Counted from the stretch's first letter, positions 34,305-43,433 are shown. The stretch: DNA of 64,000 nucleotides from Allobosea sp. BH3 (GCF_025499465.1 NZ_JAIMCA010000001.1:496001-560000), one strand, 5' to 3'. The notes: generated from the letters alone by a model not told the origin. A program made the numbers and translations.

Positions 34305-34601
34305 TCAGGCTGCGACGTCGACCGGGGTGACGATGCCGTCGAGCATGCGCTCAACCGTGGCCTGGACGGAGACATGCACCGCGCATTCGATGTCGCGGCT
34401 GGCGCAGCTGCCGCACTGAGTCGCGCAGGCGGCACGCGCTTCTGCAAGGATCGCACGGACTTCCCGCGCGCAACGTCCGCAATCCGGGCTGCAGCCGAGG
34501 CAATCGTAAGCCTCGCCCGCAGTACGCGGACCGCTGCCGTCAGGGGCGACAGTGCCCTTGATCTGACCGCAGGAAAGGACGTTGCAGGAGCAGACGATCA
34601 C
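34305..34601 (-). CDS. bfd: Bacterioferritin-associated ferredoxin (2Fe-2S), GTG start
   Basis: Bfd supplies electrons to bacterioferritin so stored Fe(III) can be released. The 98-residue protein has the N-terminal CSCN motif (C4, C6) and the later CLGCSPDCGRC cluster, together offering the four [2Fe-2S] ligands. A second Cys group (CATQCGSCASRDIEC) in the C-terminal half is beyond the usual family plan. It starts at a GTG that overlaps the irr stop by 4 bases (GTGA), so the pair is coupled. Confidence 0.9.
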   Translation of the reverse strand: MIVCSCNVLSCGQIKGTVAPDGSGPRTAGEAYDCLGCSPDCGRCAREVRAILAEARAACATQCGSCASRDIECAVHVSVQATVERMLDGIVTPVDVAA

Positions 34602-35131
34602 GCGTGGTGGCCCACCACCCGCTTGGTCTCGATAACCTCGCCATCGGCGCGGCGCACCCGCACGATGACCTCGACCGACGAGATCTCCATGCCTTCCGGG
34701 GCCTCGGGCAGGCCGGAGACGAGAATGGTCGAGCCGGGGATGTCGGTGACCGTCTCGTCGTCCTCATTGTAGAAATGGTGATGCTCCGACACGTTGGTGT
34801 CGAAGAACGTCTTGGGGCCCGAAACCGAAACCTGACGGAGCAGCCCGGCTTCGGAAAACTGGCGCAGCGTGTTGTAGACGGTCGCGAGCGAGAGCGGCTC
34901 GCGGGCGCGCAGAGCCTCTTCATAAAGCATCTCGGCGCTGACATGCCGGTCGCCCTTGGCGAAGAGCAGCCAACCCAGCGCCATGCGCTGCCGCGTCGGA
35001 CGCAGGCCCGCCGTCCGCAGCCGCGCCTTCACAGCGCTGATCGGGCAGGAGCCCGGGCTCTTCTGCGGCCACGGAATATGATCGCTCGCCACCGGCTGGT
35101 GATCCCGATCCTTGCTCGTCAGAACGCTCAT
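34598..35131 (-). CDS. irr: Iron response regulator Irr (Fur family)
   Basis: Irr is the haem-responsive Fur-family regulator of Hyphomicrobiales that represses storage and haem genes when iron is low. The 177-residue protein has the DNA-binding domain ARLRTAGLRPTRQRMALGWLLFAKGDRHVSAEMLYEEAL...LSLATVYNTLRQFSEAGLLRQVSV. It also has the HHH haem/metal motif in SEHHHFYNEDD, which separates Irr from Fur. A Cys-Pro pair at 29-30 (GSCPIS) lies where Bradyrhizobium Irr has its haem regulatory motif, but lacks the following Trp-His. It is the first gene of irr-bfd and probably autoregulated. Confidence 0.95.
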   Translation of the reverse strand: MSVLTSKDRDHQPVASDHIPWPQKSPGSCPISAVKARLRTAGLRPTRQRMALGWLLFAKGDRHVSAEMLYEEALRAREPLSLATVYNTLRQFSEAGLLRQVSVSGPKTFFDTNVSEHHHFYNEDDETVTDIPGSTILVSGLPEAPEGMEISSVEVIVRVRRADGEVIETKRVVGHHA

Positions 35132-35168
35132 TCGCTACGCCTTCCAGATGCCGGCACGCGGCAACATG

Positions 35169-35191
35169 TAGTTTAGAAAGGATCTAAACTA
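35169..35191. promoter_or_regulatory. Irr-type iron control element upstream of irr
   Basis: Perfect 9-bp arms TAGTTTAGA / TCTAAACTA are separated by 5 bases. The core fits the TTTAGAA...TCTAAA pattern of Irr boxes. It is 37 bases before the irr ATG in an AT-rich stretch. Confidence 0.75.
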
Positions 35192-35315
35192 CTGATATTG
35201 TTATCATATTTGCCGATACCGCTACCGAATGTCAATCATTCCCCCCTCGCCGCGCCCCGCGACCCACAGCCGCATCATCCGCGAAGGGCAGAACGTTGGC
35301 CGCCGGGGCGTGGGC

Positions 35316-36902
35316 TCAGTGCCCGCCGCCGGCACCGGCGGGCGGCTTGCCAGGCTTGCTCATGAACAGCGCGAGGAGGACGAGCGAGGCGAAGATCACG
35401 GTCAGCCCGAGGAAGATGTCGCCGAAGGCCATGACGAGGGCCTGCTTGTGGATGCGTTGGTTGATCAGCGCCAGCGCCATGTTCTGGGCCGCATCGCCGA
35501 AATCGGTGAATCGCTGCGCGGTATTGGCGATCGCCTCCTCCGCCACCTGCCGCCCGGCCGCGACCCTCTCGTGCAGCCGCGTGATATGCAGGTCCGTGCG
35601 GGAGTTCAGCATGGTGTTGATGACGGCGAGCCCGACCGCGCCGCCGAGATTGCGGGTGAGGTTGTAGAGGCCCGAGGCGTTCTTGAGCTGATGCGGCGGT
35701 AGCGAGCCCAGCGCGATGTTGTTGACGGGCACCATGCACAGCATCAGCGAGCAGCCACGCAGGATCTGCGGGATGAGCAGCTCGTAGAAATCCCATTCGG
35801 AGGTGATGAAGGAGGCCCACCAGGTGCCGAGCGCGAAGCCCGCCGATCCGATCATCATCATCACGCGCGGGTCGAGCTTGGCGGAGAGGCGGCCGGCGAT
35901 CGGCGCGGTGAGGAACATGCACAGGCCGGTGACGAACATCGTCTCGCCGATCATCAGCGCGTCATAGCCACGAATGCGCCCCAGATAGACCGGGTAGAGA
36001 TAGGTCAGCCCGTAGAGGCCGATGCCCATGCAGAACGAGAACAGCGAGCCGAAGGCGAAGTTGCGGTTCCGGAAGGCGTAGAGATCGACCAGCGGCTCGT
36101 CGCGGGTCAGCGCGCGCCAGAAGAAGAGCACCGCGCCGGCGAGCATCACGCCTGTGAAGAACACAATCTCATGGCTCTCGAACCAGTCGAGCCGCGTCCC
36201 CTCCTCCAGCACATATTCCAGGCTGCCGAGGAAGGCCGCCATGCTGGCGAGCCCCAGCCAGTCGAAGCGCTTCAGCAGGTCGCGCTGCGGCTTGTCGAAA
36301 TCGATAAGCGTCCAGGCGGCGATGGTGACGCCGATGCCCGGCACGACATTGACGAGGAAGAGCCAGTGCCAGGAGAAGGCATGGCTGAGATAGCCGCCAA
36401 CCGTCGGGCCGATCGTAGGCGCCAGCGTTGCGACGAGGCCGATCAGCGGAGAGACGATCGGCCGCTTCGAGGGCGGAAAGATCGAGAAGGCCGCGGCGAA
36501 GACGCCGGGGATCATGCCGCCGCCGATGAAACCCTGCACGGCGCGCCACAGGATCATCTCGTTGATCGAGGTCGAGAATGCGCAGAGCACGGAGGCGACG
36601 GTGAAGCCCGCAGCCGCGATCGAGAAAAAGACGCGCGTCGACAGCGCCCGGCTGAGATAGCCGGAGAGCGGGATCATGATCACTTCCGCGATCAGATACG
36701 CCGTCTGCACCCACGCGATCTCGTCGGACGACGCCGAAAGACCCGCCTGGATCTCCGCCAGCGAGGCCGAGACGATCTGGATGTCCAGGATCGCCATGAA
36801 CATGCCGAAGACCATCGCCAGGAAGGCGAAGATCCGCCGCATCGGAATGGCGTCCGCCGCCGGCGCCGCAGCGGCCGGCGCGTTCAGGGTCGCGGTGGCC
36901 AT
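35316..36902 (-). CDS. emrB: DHA2-family multidrug efflux transporter (EmrB type)
   Basis: The 528-residue protein has about 14 membrane spans as in the DHA2 drug/proton antiporters. It has family motifs near the N-terminus (FMAILDIQIVSASLAEIQAGLSASSDEIAWVQTAYLIAEVIMIPLSGYLS) and motif C-like GLVATLAPTIGPTVGGYLSHAFSWHWLFLVNVVPG. It follows the EmrA-type gene by 21 bases and together they form an inner-membrane/periplasm pump that would use a TolC-type outer channel encoded elsewhere. A TetR regulator is divergent from the pair. Confidence 0.92.
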   Translation of the reverse strand: MATATLNAPAAAAPAADAIPMRRIFAFLAMVFGMFMAILDIQIVSASLAEIQAGLSASSDEIAWVQTAYLIAEVIMIPLSGYLSRALSTRVFFSIAAAGFTVASVLCAFSTSINEMILWRAVQGFIGGGMIPGVFAAAFSIFPPSKRPIVSPLIGLVATLAPTIGPTVGGYLSHAFSWHWLFLVNVVPGIGVTIAAWTLIDFDKPQRDLLKRFDWLGLASMAAFLGSLEYVLEEGTRLDWFESHEIVFFTGVMLAGAVLFFWRALTRDEPLVDLYAFRNRNFAFGSLFSFCMGIGLYGLTYLYPVYLGRIRGYDALMIGETMFVTGLCMFLTAPIAGRLSAKLDPRVMMMIGSAGFALGTWWASFITSEWDFYELLIPQILRGCSLMLCMVPVNNIALGSLPPHQLKNASGLYNLTRNLGGAVGLAVINTMLNSRTDLHITRLHERVAAGRQVAEEAIANTAQRFTDFGDAAQNMALALINQRIHKQALVMAFGDIFLGLTVIFASLVLLALFMSKPGKPPAGAGGGH

Positions 36903-36923
36903 GGCGGCCTCCTCGGAAGGGGT

Positions 36924-38150
36924 TTAGCGCTGGTTTGCCGGGCGCGGATCGATCGCGACGACGACCGACATGCCCGGCCGCAGCACATGCTTGCCGGTCG
37001 ATTCGCGGTCGAGCGCGATCCGGACCGGCACGCGCTGCACGATCTTGGTGAAATTGCCGGTTGCGTTGTCGGGCGGCAGCAGCGTGAAAACGGAGCCCGT
37101 GCCGCCGGCGATGCCGCTGACCGTGCCGTGGAAGACCTGGCCCGGCAGCGCATCGACGGTGATCTTCGCCTTGTCGCCGATCTTCAGCGGCCCGATCTGC
37201 GTCTCCTTGAAATTGGCGTCGACATAGACCTGATCGAGCGGGACGACCGACATCAGCCGCTTGCCGGCACTGACGAGGTCGCCGATCTGGAGATTGGTGT
37301 TGGCGACGATGCCGTCGATCGGCGCGGCGATCTTGGTGAAGGAGAGGTCGCGCTCCGCCTTCTGCTCGGCGACCTTGAGCTCGTCGATCTGGCGGGCCGC
37401 CTCGACGCGCTGGGCTTCCAGCACCTTGATATTGGCCTGCGCCTGCACGACGCCGGCCTTGGCGCTCGCGACCGAGGCGGCGGCCTGGTCGCGCGCAGCG
37501 ATCGCGGCATCGAGCGTGGCCTGCGAACCGTAGGACTTGGCGGCGAGGCTGTTGGCGCGCTCGTAATCGGCGCTGGTGCGCGTCACGGCCGCCTCGGCGG
37601 AATTCTGCTGCGCCTGTGCCTGGGCCTGCGCAGCGCGGGCAGCCTCGACCTGGCTGTCGATGCGCGCCAGCGTCGCCTGCGCCGTCGCGGTCTTGGCGCG
37701 GGCGCTGTCGAGCGCGATCCGCCAATCGCCATCGTCGAGCGAAGCGAGCGGCTGACCAGCCTTGATCTCCTGGTTCTGCACCACCGAGACGGTGGCGATA
37801 TTGGCGGCGAGCTTGGCTGAGATCGTCGCCATCTCGGCGCCGACATAAGCGTCGTCGGTCGAGATGATGAAGCGGCCATTGCGCCACCAATCCAGCCCGT
37901 ACCAGAGGCTGGCTCCCACCACGGCCGCGCCCACGACCATCAGCGCACCGCGCTTCAGCGGGCCGCGGTTGGGCTTGGCCTTGTCGGCCGCAGCCTCGGG
38001 ACGAGCTTCCGCGCCCAGCGGGGCGCGCGCTTCGGGAGCCGTGACCGGTTCGGCGGGAGCGGGAGGGACGGTTTCGCCCCTGGTGGGCTCGGCGACATCG
38101 ACGAGCTTGAGGCGGTCGCGGCGCGGCTCGGAAATGGTTTCAGCAGACAT
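36924..38150 (-). CDS. emrA: HlyD/EmrA-type membrane fusion protein
   Basis: The 408-residue adaptor has a long cytoplasmic N-terminus and one membrane span ([22 protein letters not shown], about residues 68-89). Next come the lipoyl half-motifs ([43 protein letters not shown] and [30 protein letters not shown]), flanking an Ala/Gln-rich coiled-coil hairpin. The C-terminal beta-barrel follows. It is the first gene of emrAB and lies directly downstream of a TetR-type operator. Confidence 0.92.
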   Translation of the reverse strand: MSAETISEPRRDRLKLVDVAEPTRGETVPPAPAEPVTAPEARAPLGAEARPEAAADKAKPNRGPLKRGALMVVGAAVVGASLWYGLDWWRNGRFIISTDDAYVGAEMATISAKLAANIATVSVVQNQEIKAGQPLASLDDGDWRIALDSARAKTATAQATLARIDSQVEAARAAQAQAQAQQNSAEAAVTRTSADYERANSLAAKSYGSQATLDAAIAARDQAAASVASAKAGVVQAQANIKVLEAQRVEAARQIDELKVAEQKAERDLSFTKIAAPIDGIVANTNLQIGDLVSAGKRLMSVVPLDQVYVDANFKETQIGPLKIGDKAKITVDALPGQVFHGTVSGIAGGTGSVFTLLPPDNATGNFTKIVQRVPVRIALDRESTGKHVLRPGMSVVVAIDPRPANQR

Positions 38151-38170
38151 CTTGCGTCCTGCACATCAAT

Positions 38171-38190
38171 TCGAACCGACTGGTTCGATT
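38171..38190. promoter_or_regulatory. TetR operator 1 (emrAB side)
   Basis: TCGAACCGACTGGTTCGATT contains perfect TCGAACC / GGTTCGA arms. It lies 20 bases before the emrA ATG. A copy differing in two positions lies 61 bases away. Confidence 0.75.
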
Positions 38191-38231
38191 GCGCTTGAAA
38201 TAGCGCGGTCGATAATGCATATCAAGTCAAA

Positions 38232-38251
38232 TCGAACTGATTGGTTCGATT
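38232..38251. promoter_or_regulatory. TetR operator 2 (regulator side)
   Basis: TCGAACTGATTGGTTCGATT matches operator 1 at 18 of 20 positions. It lies 47 bases before the ATG of the TetR gene, which suggests autoregulation as well as control of the pump. Confidence 0.75.
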
Positions 38252-38298
38252 CTTTTTTGATCGCTGCAGCGGTGGGGCCGCCCCTCGCGGAAGATGAG

Positions 38299-38967
38299 AT
38301 GACAGAAAGCCCTGAAGCCATCGTGAAGAAGGACGCGCGCAACCGCCGCGTCGCCGGTGCCGATCCCGACAAGCGCAGGCAGATCCTCGACGGGGCACTC
38401 CACGTCTTCACCGCGCGCGGCTTCGATGCCGCGAGCATGAACGACATCGCCGCCGCGGCGAACGTCTCGAAGGGCACGCTCTACGTCTATTTCGAGGACA
38501 AGGAGCATCTCTTCGTCGCGCTGATCGAGCGCGAGCGCGAGGCGCAGAAGCGCGGCGCCTTCGAAGCCCTGAACCACGATTCCGACCCGGTCCGGGCGCT
38601 GAGCAATTTCGGGCAGTGCCTCGTGGGCATGCTCAACAACGAGTTCGCTGTCAGCGCGCATCGCGTCGTCATCGGCGTCGCCGAACGCATGCCCGATCTC
38701 GGCCGCAGCTTCTACGAGAATGGCCCGGCCCAGGGCTCGAAGCTCATCGCCCGCTATCTCGACCGCATGGTCGCCGAGGGCAAGCTCGCAATCGACGATA
38801 CCCGTCTCGCGGCCGTGCAGTTCATCGATCTCTGCCAGGCGACGCTGATGCGTCCGCGCCTGTTCAATGCGATCCGCTCTGCGCCGAGCGAGGAGGAGAT
38901 CCAGCGCATCGTCGCCTCCGCCATCGAGATGTTCATGGCGCGCTACGGCGTGAAGCCGACGCGATAG
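38299..38967 (+). CDS. TetR-family repressor of the emrAB pump
   Basis: The 222-residue protein has a typical TetR helix-turn-helix ([55 protein letters not shown]) and an all-helical C-terminal ligand domain like TetR_C members of the AcrR group. The ATG at 38299 follows GGAAG. Readings from further upstream run through the operators and are rejected. The two 20-bp operators in the divergent region make control of emrAB and itself very likely. Confidence 0.92.
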   Translation: MTESPEAIVKKDARNRRVAGADPDKRRQILDGALHVFTARGFDAASMNDIAAAANVSKGTLYVYFEDKEHLFVALIEREREAQKRGAFEALNHDSDPVRALSNFGQCLVGMLNNEFAVSAHRVVIGVAERMPDLGRSFYENGPAQGSKLIARYLDRMVAEGKLAIDDTRLAAVQFIDLCQATLMRPRLFNAIRSAPSEEEIQRIVASAIEMFMARYGVKPTR

Positions 38968-39030
38968 GAGGTCGTCGCCCTCCCTCAGCCCTCATCCTGA
39001 GGAGCGCCGCAAGCTGGAGATGGAACAGTG

Positions 39031-39960
39031 TTAGCCGGCGGTTACGCGCTGCGCCCTGAGCCGCTCGCGATGGGCGGTATAGAGGCCCGATGCCGCGATG
39101 ATCACCGCCCCGACATAGGTCCAGAGATCCGGCAGCGCCGCCCAGAGGAGGTAGCCGCTCACAGTCGCCCAAAGCAGCTGGATATAGGAGAAGGGCGCCA
39201 GCAGCGACGCGCCGGCGAAGCGGAAGGCCACGATCACCAGCCAGTGGCCCGCGGTCGAGACAGCCCCGATAAAGAGCCCGATCAACGCGATCTCCAGTGT
39301 CGGCTCGACCCAGTGCAGCGGCAGCAGCAACGTTGTCAGCAGGGCGCCGAAGAGGGTGGAATAGGTTACCGTGGCGATGGGGTTCTCCGTGCCGCTCATC
39401 AACCGGGTTATGATGAGCGAGAAGGCCCAGCTCAGCGCCGAGGCTATCGGCAGCAGCGAGGCCAGCTGAAACCCCGCCCCGCCGGGCCGCACCACGATCA
39501 CCACGCCGACCAGCCCGACGATCGTCGCCAGCCAGCGGCGCCAGCCCACGCTTTCGCCGAGCAGCGGGATCGACAGCGCCGTGACGAAGAGCGGTGCGAC
39601 GAAGCTCGTCGCGGTCGCATCGGCGATCGGAAGGTATTTCAGCGAGGAGACGAACAGGATCGACGAGCCGATCAGGCCGATGCCCCGCAGCAGATGCAGG
39701 CCCGCGCGCCGGGTCCGCAGCGTCGTGGAGCGCCCCTGCCAGGCAATGATCGCCAGCAGGAACACCGCCGAGGTCGCATAGCGCAGCCAGACGATGTGCA
39801 GCGCCGGCACGTCCGCCGCGAGATATTTCGACGCCGCGTCCCCCGCCGAGAGGAAGATCGTGGCCAGCAGCATGATGCCGATGCCGAGCAGCCCGTTGTC
39901 GCGCCTAAGCGAGGTGACGGGAGCAGCGGGCTCGGGGCCGGGCGTGAGGGATTGCGGCAA
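39031..39960 (-). CDS. EamA/DMT-family transporter
   Basis: The 309-residue protein has about ten membrane spans in two EamA repeats (LLGIGIMLLATIFLSAGDAASKYLA... and LASLLPIASALSWAFSLIITRLMSG...). It has the family's TSFVAPLFVTALSIPLLGESVGWRRWLATIVGLVGVVIVVRPG at the end of the first repeat. The start is given as a TTG at 39960 without a clear ribosome-binding site, so the true N-terminus is uncertain. The substrate is unknown, probably a metabolite or drug exported. Confidence 0.85.
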   Translation of the reverse strand: MPQSLTPGPEPAAPVTSLRRDNGLLGIGIMLLATIFLSAGDAASKYLAADVPALHIVWLRYATSAVFLLAIIAWQGRSTTLRTRRAGLHLLRGIGLIGSSILFVSSLKYLPIADATATSFVAPLFVTALSIPLLGESVGWRRWLATIVGLVGVVIVVRPGGAGFQLASLLPIASALSWAFSLIITRLMSGTENPIATVTYSTLFGALLTTLLLPLHWVEPTLEIALIGLFIGAVSTAGHWLVIVAFRFAGASLLAPFSYIQLLWATVSGYLLWAALPDLWTYVGAVIIAASGLYTAHRERLRAQRVTAG

Positions 39961-40114
39961 GGGCTTTGAGAAAGGCTGCGGAAAGGCGCGGCGGGAAGAT
40001 CGTCAGCAGCACTCTAATCGGTTCAACTGGTGCTTCGCTGTGCAAAGAAGACAGGCGCTCCATGCGCCGGCCGACCTGTCTCGTTCGGCACCCGCCGACT
40101 TTTCAGAAGGCCGC

Positions 40115-40203
40115 GTCATCCCGGACGCAGCGAAGCGGAGATCCGGGATCCATCGTAGGGCGATGGCACTCTACGATGGATCCCGGGTCGAGCCCGGGAT
40201 GAC
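40115..40203. repeat. Intergenic palindromic repeat, GTCATCCCGG ends
   Basis: The 89-base element starts GTCATCCCGGACGC and ends AGCCCGGGATGAC. It has a near-perfect inner hairpin, GGATCCATCGTAG / CTACGATGGATCC. This is the common Hyphomicrobiales repeat type also seen at 31613 and 33465. Confidence 0.7.
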
Positions 40204-40230
40204 GGCGTGGTTCCTTCGCTCAAGAGAAAA

Positions 40231-40250
40231 GGCGGGCCTCTCGGCCCGCC
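40231..40250 (-). terminator. asd terminator
   Basis: A perfect 8-bp stem (GGCGGGCC / GGCCCGCC) closes a TCTC loop. On the minus strand it is followed by TTTTCTC, 33 bases after the asd stop. Confidence 0.8.
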
Positions 40251-40283
40251 CCTCGACAGTCATTCAATCGCGTTGATCGCCGC

Positions 40284-41318
40284 TCAGGCGGCCTGCTTGC
40301 GCGGCTGGATCAGCTTGCGGTTGACCAGCACCTCCGCGATCTGGATCGCGTTCAGCGCGGCGCCCTTGCGCAGATTGTCGGAGACGCACCAGAAGGCCAG
40401 GCCGTTCTCCACGGTCGCGTCCTCGCGGATGCGCGAGATATAGGTCGCATCCTCGCCGGCGGCCTCGTGCGGGGTGATGTAGCCACCGGGCTCGTGCTTG
40501 TCGATCACGAGGATGCCAGGCGCGCTCCGCAGCACTTCGCGCGCCTCGTCGGCGGTGATCGGCTTCTCGCACTCGATGTTGACCGACTCGGAATGGCCGA
40601 TGAAGACCGGCACGCGCACGCAGGTCGCGGTCAGCTTGATCTTCGGATCGAGGATCTTCTTGGTCTCGACCATCATCTTCCACTCTTCCTTGGTAAAGCC
40701 GTCCTCCATGAAGACGTCGATATGCGGGATGAGGTTGAAGGAGATCCGCTTCGGGAACTTCTTGGTCTCGACTTCGCCGGCCGAGAACACGGCGCGCGTC
40801 TGGTTGAAGAGCTCGTCCATGCCCTCCTTGCCGGCGCCGGAAACGGACTGGTAGGTCGAGACGACGACGCGCTTGATGCCGAACTTGTCATGCAGCGGCT
40901 TCAGCGCCACGACGAGCTGCGCAGTCGAGCAGTTCGGGTTGGCGATGATGTTCATCTTGGTGAAGCCGGCAGCGGCGGCGGCATTCACCTCCGGCACGAT
41001 CAGCGGAACGTCGGGATGCATGCGGAAGGCCGAGGAGTTGTCGATCACGACGCAGCCCTGCGCACCGATCTTCGGCGACCAGGTCTTCGAGATCTCGCCG
41101 CCCGCCGACATCAGGCAGATATCGGTATCGGAGAAGTCGTAATGCTCGAGCGCCTTCACCTTCAGCGTCCTGTCGCCGAAGGAAACCTCGGTGCCGATGG
41201 AGCGGGTGGAGGCCAGCGCCACCACTTCTCCGATGGGGAAGGCACGCTCGGCGAGAATGTCCAGCATCTCGCGGCCCACATTGCCGGTTGCGCCGACGAC
41301 TGCGACCTTGAAGCTCAT
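40284..41318 (-). CDS. asd: Aspartate-semialdehyde dehydrogenase
   Basis: Asd makes aspartate semialdehyde from aspartyl phosphate, feeding Lys, Met, Thr and diaminopimelate. The 344-residue protein has the NADP loop VVGATGNVGREMLDIL, the VVIDNSSAFRMHPDVPLIVPEVN segment, the active-site Cys in IANPNCSTAQL and the later VVSTYQSVSGAGKEGMDEL. The substrate-binding His lies in PVFIGHSESVNIE. It appears monocistronic. Confidence 0.97.
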   Translation of the reverse strand: MSFKVAVVGATGNVGREMLDILAERAFPIGEVVALASTRSIGTEVSFGDRTLKVKALEHYDFSDTDICLMSAGGEISKTWSPKIGAQGCVVIDNSSAFRMHPDVPLIVPEVNAAAAAGFTKMNIIANPNCSTAQLVVALKPLHDKFGIKRVVVSTYQSVSGAGKEGMDELFNQTRAVFSAGEVETKKFPKRISFNLIPHIDVFMEDGFTKEEWKMMVETKKILDPKIKLTATCVRVPVFIGHSESVNIECEKPITADEAREVLRSAPGILVIDKHEPGGYITPHEAAGEDATYISRIREDATVENGLAFWCVSDNLRKGAALNAIQIAEVLVNRKLIQPRKQAA

Positions 41319-41702
41319 TGGTTTGATCCTTTGCGGATGAATTCGGTTCGGGTCTCCCTTTGGGAGCCGCCCCGCCCGTCTCGGGCAGGTCCGGCGATCT
41401 ACCCCCGCCGGGGGGAGATGGACCCGGAACCGAGGCGAAGCGTCAGCGCGACGTACCGGCTTTGCCGGTCGTCGTTTTGGTCGTCGTGCTTTTCGTCGTC
41501 TGACGGAGCGTCACGGAACCGATCCTGAAACTTCGCATGTGGCGCCCATCGGGCACCGTGCAATCTCAGAACACCCACGGCGGAAAAAAGTCAATCTCCC
41601 TGCGGTTTTCGCTCCAGCCTCGCTCCATTAACCCTGCTTCTTGACCGGTTGTTCACGCTGCCGGCCGATTGCCCGGCTCCGGTAACCGGCCGGCGATACT
41701 CC
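41319..41702. other. Intergenic region upstream of asd and the next unknown gene
   Basis: 384 bases between divergent genes with no supported ORF. Reading toward asd, a TTGACT hexamer (minus strand, near 41590) could be a -35 box, but I see no convincing -10. No repeat of the families found elsewhere. Confidence 0.4.
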
Positions 41703-42878
41703 ATGCCCAACCTGCGCCCCGGATGGGAAGCTGTGCCGCCGTCGCGCGGCGCGGGGAGTAACGGGTTGCGTTTGCGTTCGGACCAGGCGGTATCACGGCT
41801 TCAGGACGGGTTGCACTGGTTGCGGCCTCGGCTCGCCATGGCCGCAACGCGCAGTGGCGTCGCCTGCCGGCGCCTCGGCATGCGGGCCGCCCGCACGGAC
41901 ATCGTGCCGTTCCTGATCACGACGGCCGATCTCGTCGAGTCGAGCCTCATCCGTTTCTCGAAGCTGCTGCGCCGTCTCGTTCCGCGCCGAGGCCTCGGCC
42001 TCACCGGCGCGCTGGCCTGGCGAGGCGCCGCCGCGCTCTGCGGCATCGGCCTCACGGCCATCCTGATCACCGGCCTGTCCGCGAAGGACGAGGAGCCGGC
42101 CCAGCTCGCGGCCCTGCGATTCACGCCGCCCTCCGGCTCGGACGCGCCGCAGCACCGCCCGCAGTTCTCTGCCGCAGCGGATGGCTGGATGCCGGTGGCC
42201 CGCCCCATCGCGATCTTCAGCCTCGAATCGCCCGAACTCGGCCGCGAGCCACCGAGCTTCGAGGCCCGTCGGAAACAGGAGGGCAGCGAGCGCGAGGACC
42301 TGATGAGCTTCGGCGGCTTCCCCGAAGCCGGGCCGCATCTCTCCCTCCACCTGCGTACCGGTGCGCCCACGGCCGCAGGCTCCGCCTCCTTCACCATCGG
42401 CCTCGTGCACGAGGCGGCCCGGCGCGGCCTCGCTGTCGAGCGCAGCAGCATGCCGGCCGCGATCGAGACGCGCTTCGGGCCGCTCGATACCGCCGATGTC
42501 GTGCTCGGGGACGGTTCCACGAGCCGCTCCTGCGTTGCCTTCCGCACCGCGCCTGGCGCAACAGCCTTCGCGATGAGCGGCTGGTGGTGCGCCGGAACCA
42601 AGCCCAGCGACCGCCGGCAGCTCACCTGCCTCGTCGACAGGCTCGATCTCGCCCATGCTGCGGCCGATGCCGAGCTGCGTTCGGCTTTCGCCCGCAGCGA
42701 GCTGAAGCGCCAGACGGATTGCGCGCCTCAGCGGCTTTCAGCGTCGGGCCGCAAGGCCTCCTGGCTCGATGTGGATGGCAATGTGCCCGCACTACGGATG
42801 AAGACCGCCAACTCGGAGCCGATCAAGATCCCCCCGGAGCGGCCCAAGCGCCGCACCAAGCCCCCTCGCGAGCTTTGA
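41703..42878 (+). CDS. Uncharacterised single-span membrane protein
   Basis: The 391-residue reading has an Arg-rich N-terminal cytoplasmic part, one membrane span (GAAALCGIGLTAILITGLS, about residues 110-128) and a periplasmic C-terminal domain. That domain has four Cys (SRSCVAF, WWCAGTK, QLTCLVD, TDCAPQ) that may form disulfides, and the tail is basic and Pro-rich (IPPERPKRRTKPP). A TTG at 41649 is an alternative start; neither has a clear ribosome-binding site. I do not recognise the family. Confidence 0.7.
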   Translation: MPNLRPGWEAVPPSRGAGSNGLRLRSDQAVSRLQDGLHWLRPRLAMAATRSGVACRRLGMRAARTDIVPFLITTADLVESSLIRFSKLLRRLVPRRGLGLTGALAWRGAAALCGIGLTAILITGLSAKDEEPAQLAALRFTPPSGSDAPQHRPQFSAAADGWMPVARPIAIFSLESPELGREPPSFEARRKQEGSEREDLMSFGGFPEAGPHLSLHLRTGAPTAAGSASFTIGLVHEAARRGLAVERSSMPAAIETRFGPLDTADVVLGDGSTSRSCVAFRTAPGATAFAMSGWWCAGTKPSDRRQLTCLVDRLDLAHAAADAELRSAFARSELKRQTDCAPQRLSASGRKASWLDVDGNVPALRMKTANSEPIKIPPERPKRRTKPPREL

Positions 42879-42994
42879 CCCAAAGGAAGGCTCGTCGCCT
42901 TCTAACAAAGTTGTTAACGTTGATGCGCTAGCCTAGTCGCTGGTCTTAGGATGCTTACATGGAGTGGGTGCGTCCACTCCCGGAGATTGCCGCC

Positions 42995-43300
42995 ATGATG
43001 CAGTTCAAGCGTGTTGCCGCCGTCCTCGCCCTCGCCGTGGCGGCCTCGACCGTCCTGGCGACGATCGCCGAAGCCCAGAGCCGCCGCGGACCGCTGCGCG
43101 TCACGGTCCAGAAGCGCAGCTACTTCGACGCTGGCAACGTCGTGCCGGTCGGCTCATTGAACCGCTATGCCAACCAGCACAGCTTCGCCTCGCCGGTCTA
43201 TGTCAACACGGGCGATCTCTATGGCGAAGGCACCCTGCCCGGCCGCATCGGCGCCGGCACGAACCCCTTCGCCAATACGTTCGCATCGCCGCGTTTCTGA
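42995..43300 (+). CDS. Small exported protein of unknown function
   Basis: A 101-residue product with a signal peptide (MMQFKRVAAVLALAVAASTVLATIAEA, cleaved before QSRRG). The short mature part reads LRVTVQKRSYFDAGNVVPVGSLNRYANQH...TLPGRIGAGTNPFANTFASPRF. The ATG at 42995 follows CCGGAGA. The Gly/Asn/Pro-rich mature region has no Cys. Similar short exported proteins occur in Hyphomicrobiales, from memory. The function is unknown. Confidence 0.75.
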   Translation: MMQFKRVAAVLALAVAASTVLATIAEAQSRRGPLRVTVQKRSYFDAGNVVPVGSLNRYANQHSFASPVYVNTGDLYGEGTLPGRIGAGTNPFANTFASPRF

Positions 43301-43310
43301 AGGGCGCTTG

Positions 43311-43433
43311 CCATCCCGTGCGCGCCGCAGCGTGAAACGCTGCTGCGCAGACACGGGACCGTGCTCCAGAAAGGCGCCTTCTCGTCATGCGATCCCGCAG
43401 CGGCACAACGGCCGCAGCGCCTGCGGGATGACA
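43311..43433. repeat. Palindromic repeat element, copy A
   Basis: Starts CCATCCCGTGCGCGC and ends CTGCGGGATGACAC. It shares the core words ACACGGGACCGT (43351) and AAGGCGCCTTCTCGTC (43371) with copy B at 46039. It lies immediately downstream of the transketolase-like gene stop. Confidence 0.7.

Noticed and set aside
36171-37820. 549-residue plus-strand ORF opposite emrA and emrB
   Set aside because: It is antisense to two well-supported pump genes, is dominated by Arg, Asp, Gly and His from GC-rich codons, and has no recognisable domain.
38182-38251. GGTTCGATT words resembling a tRNA T-loop
   Set aside because: They are halves of two 20-bp TetR operators; no acceptor or anticodon stems can be drawn.
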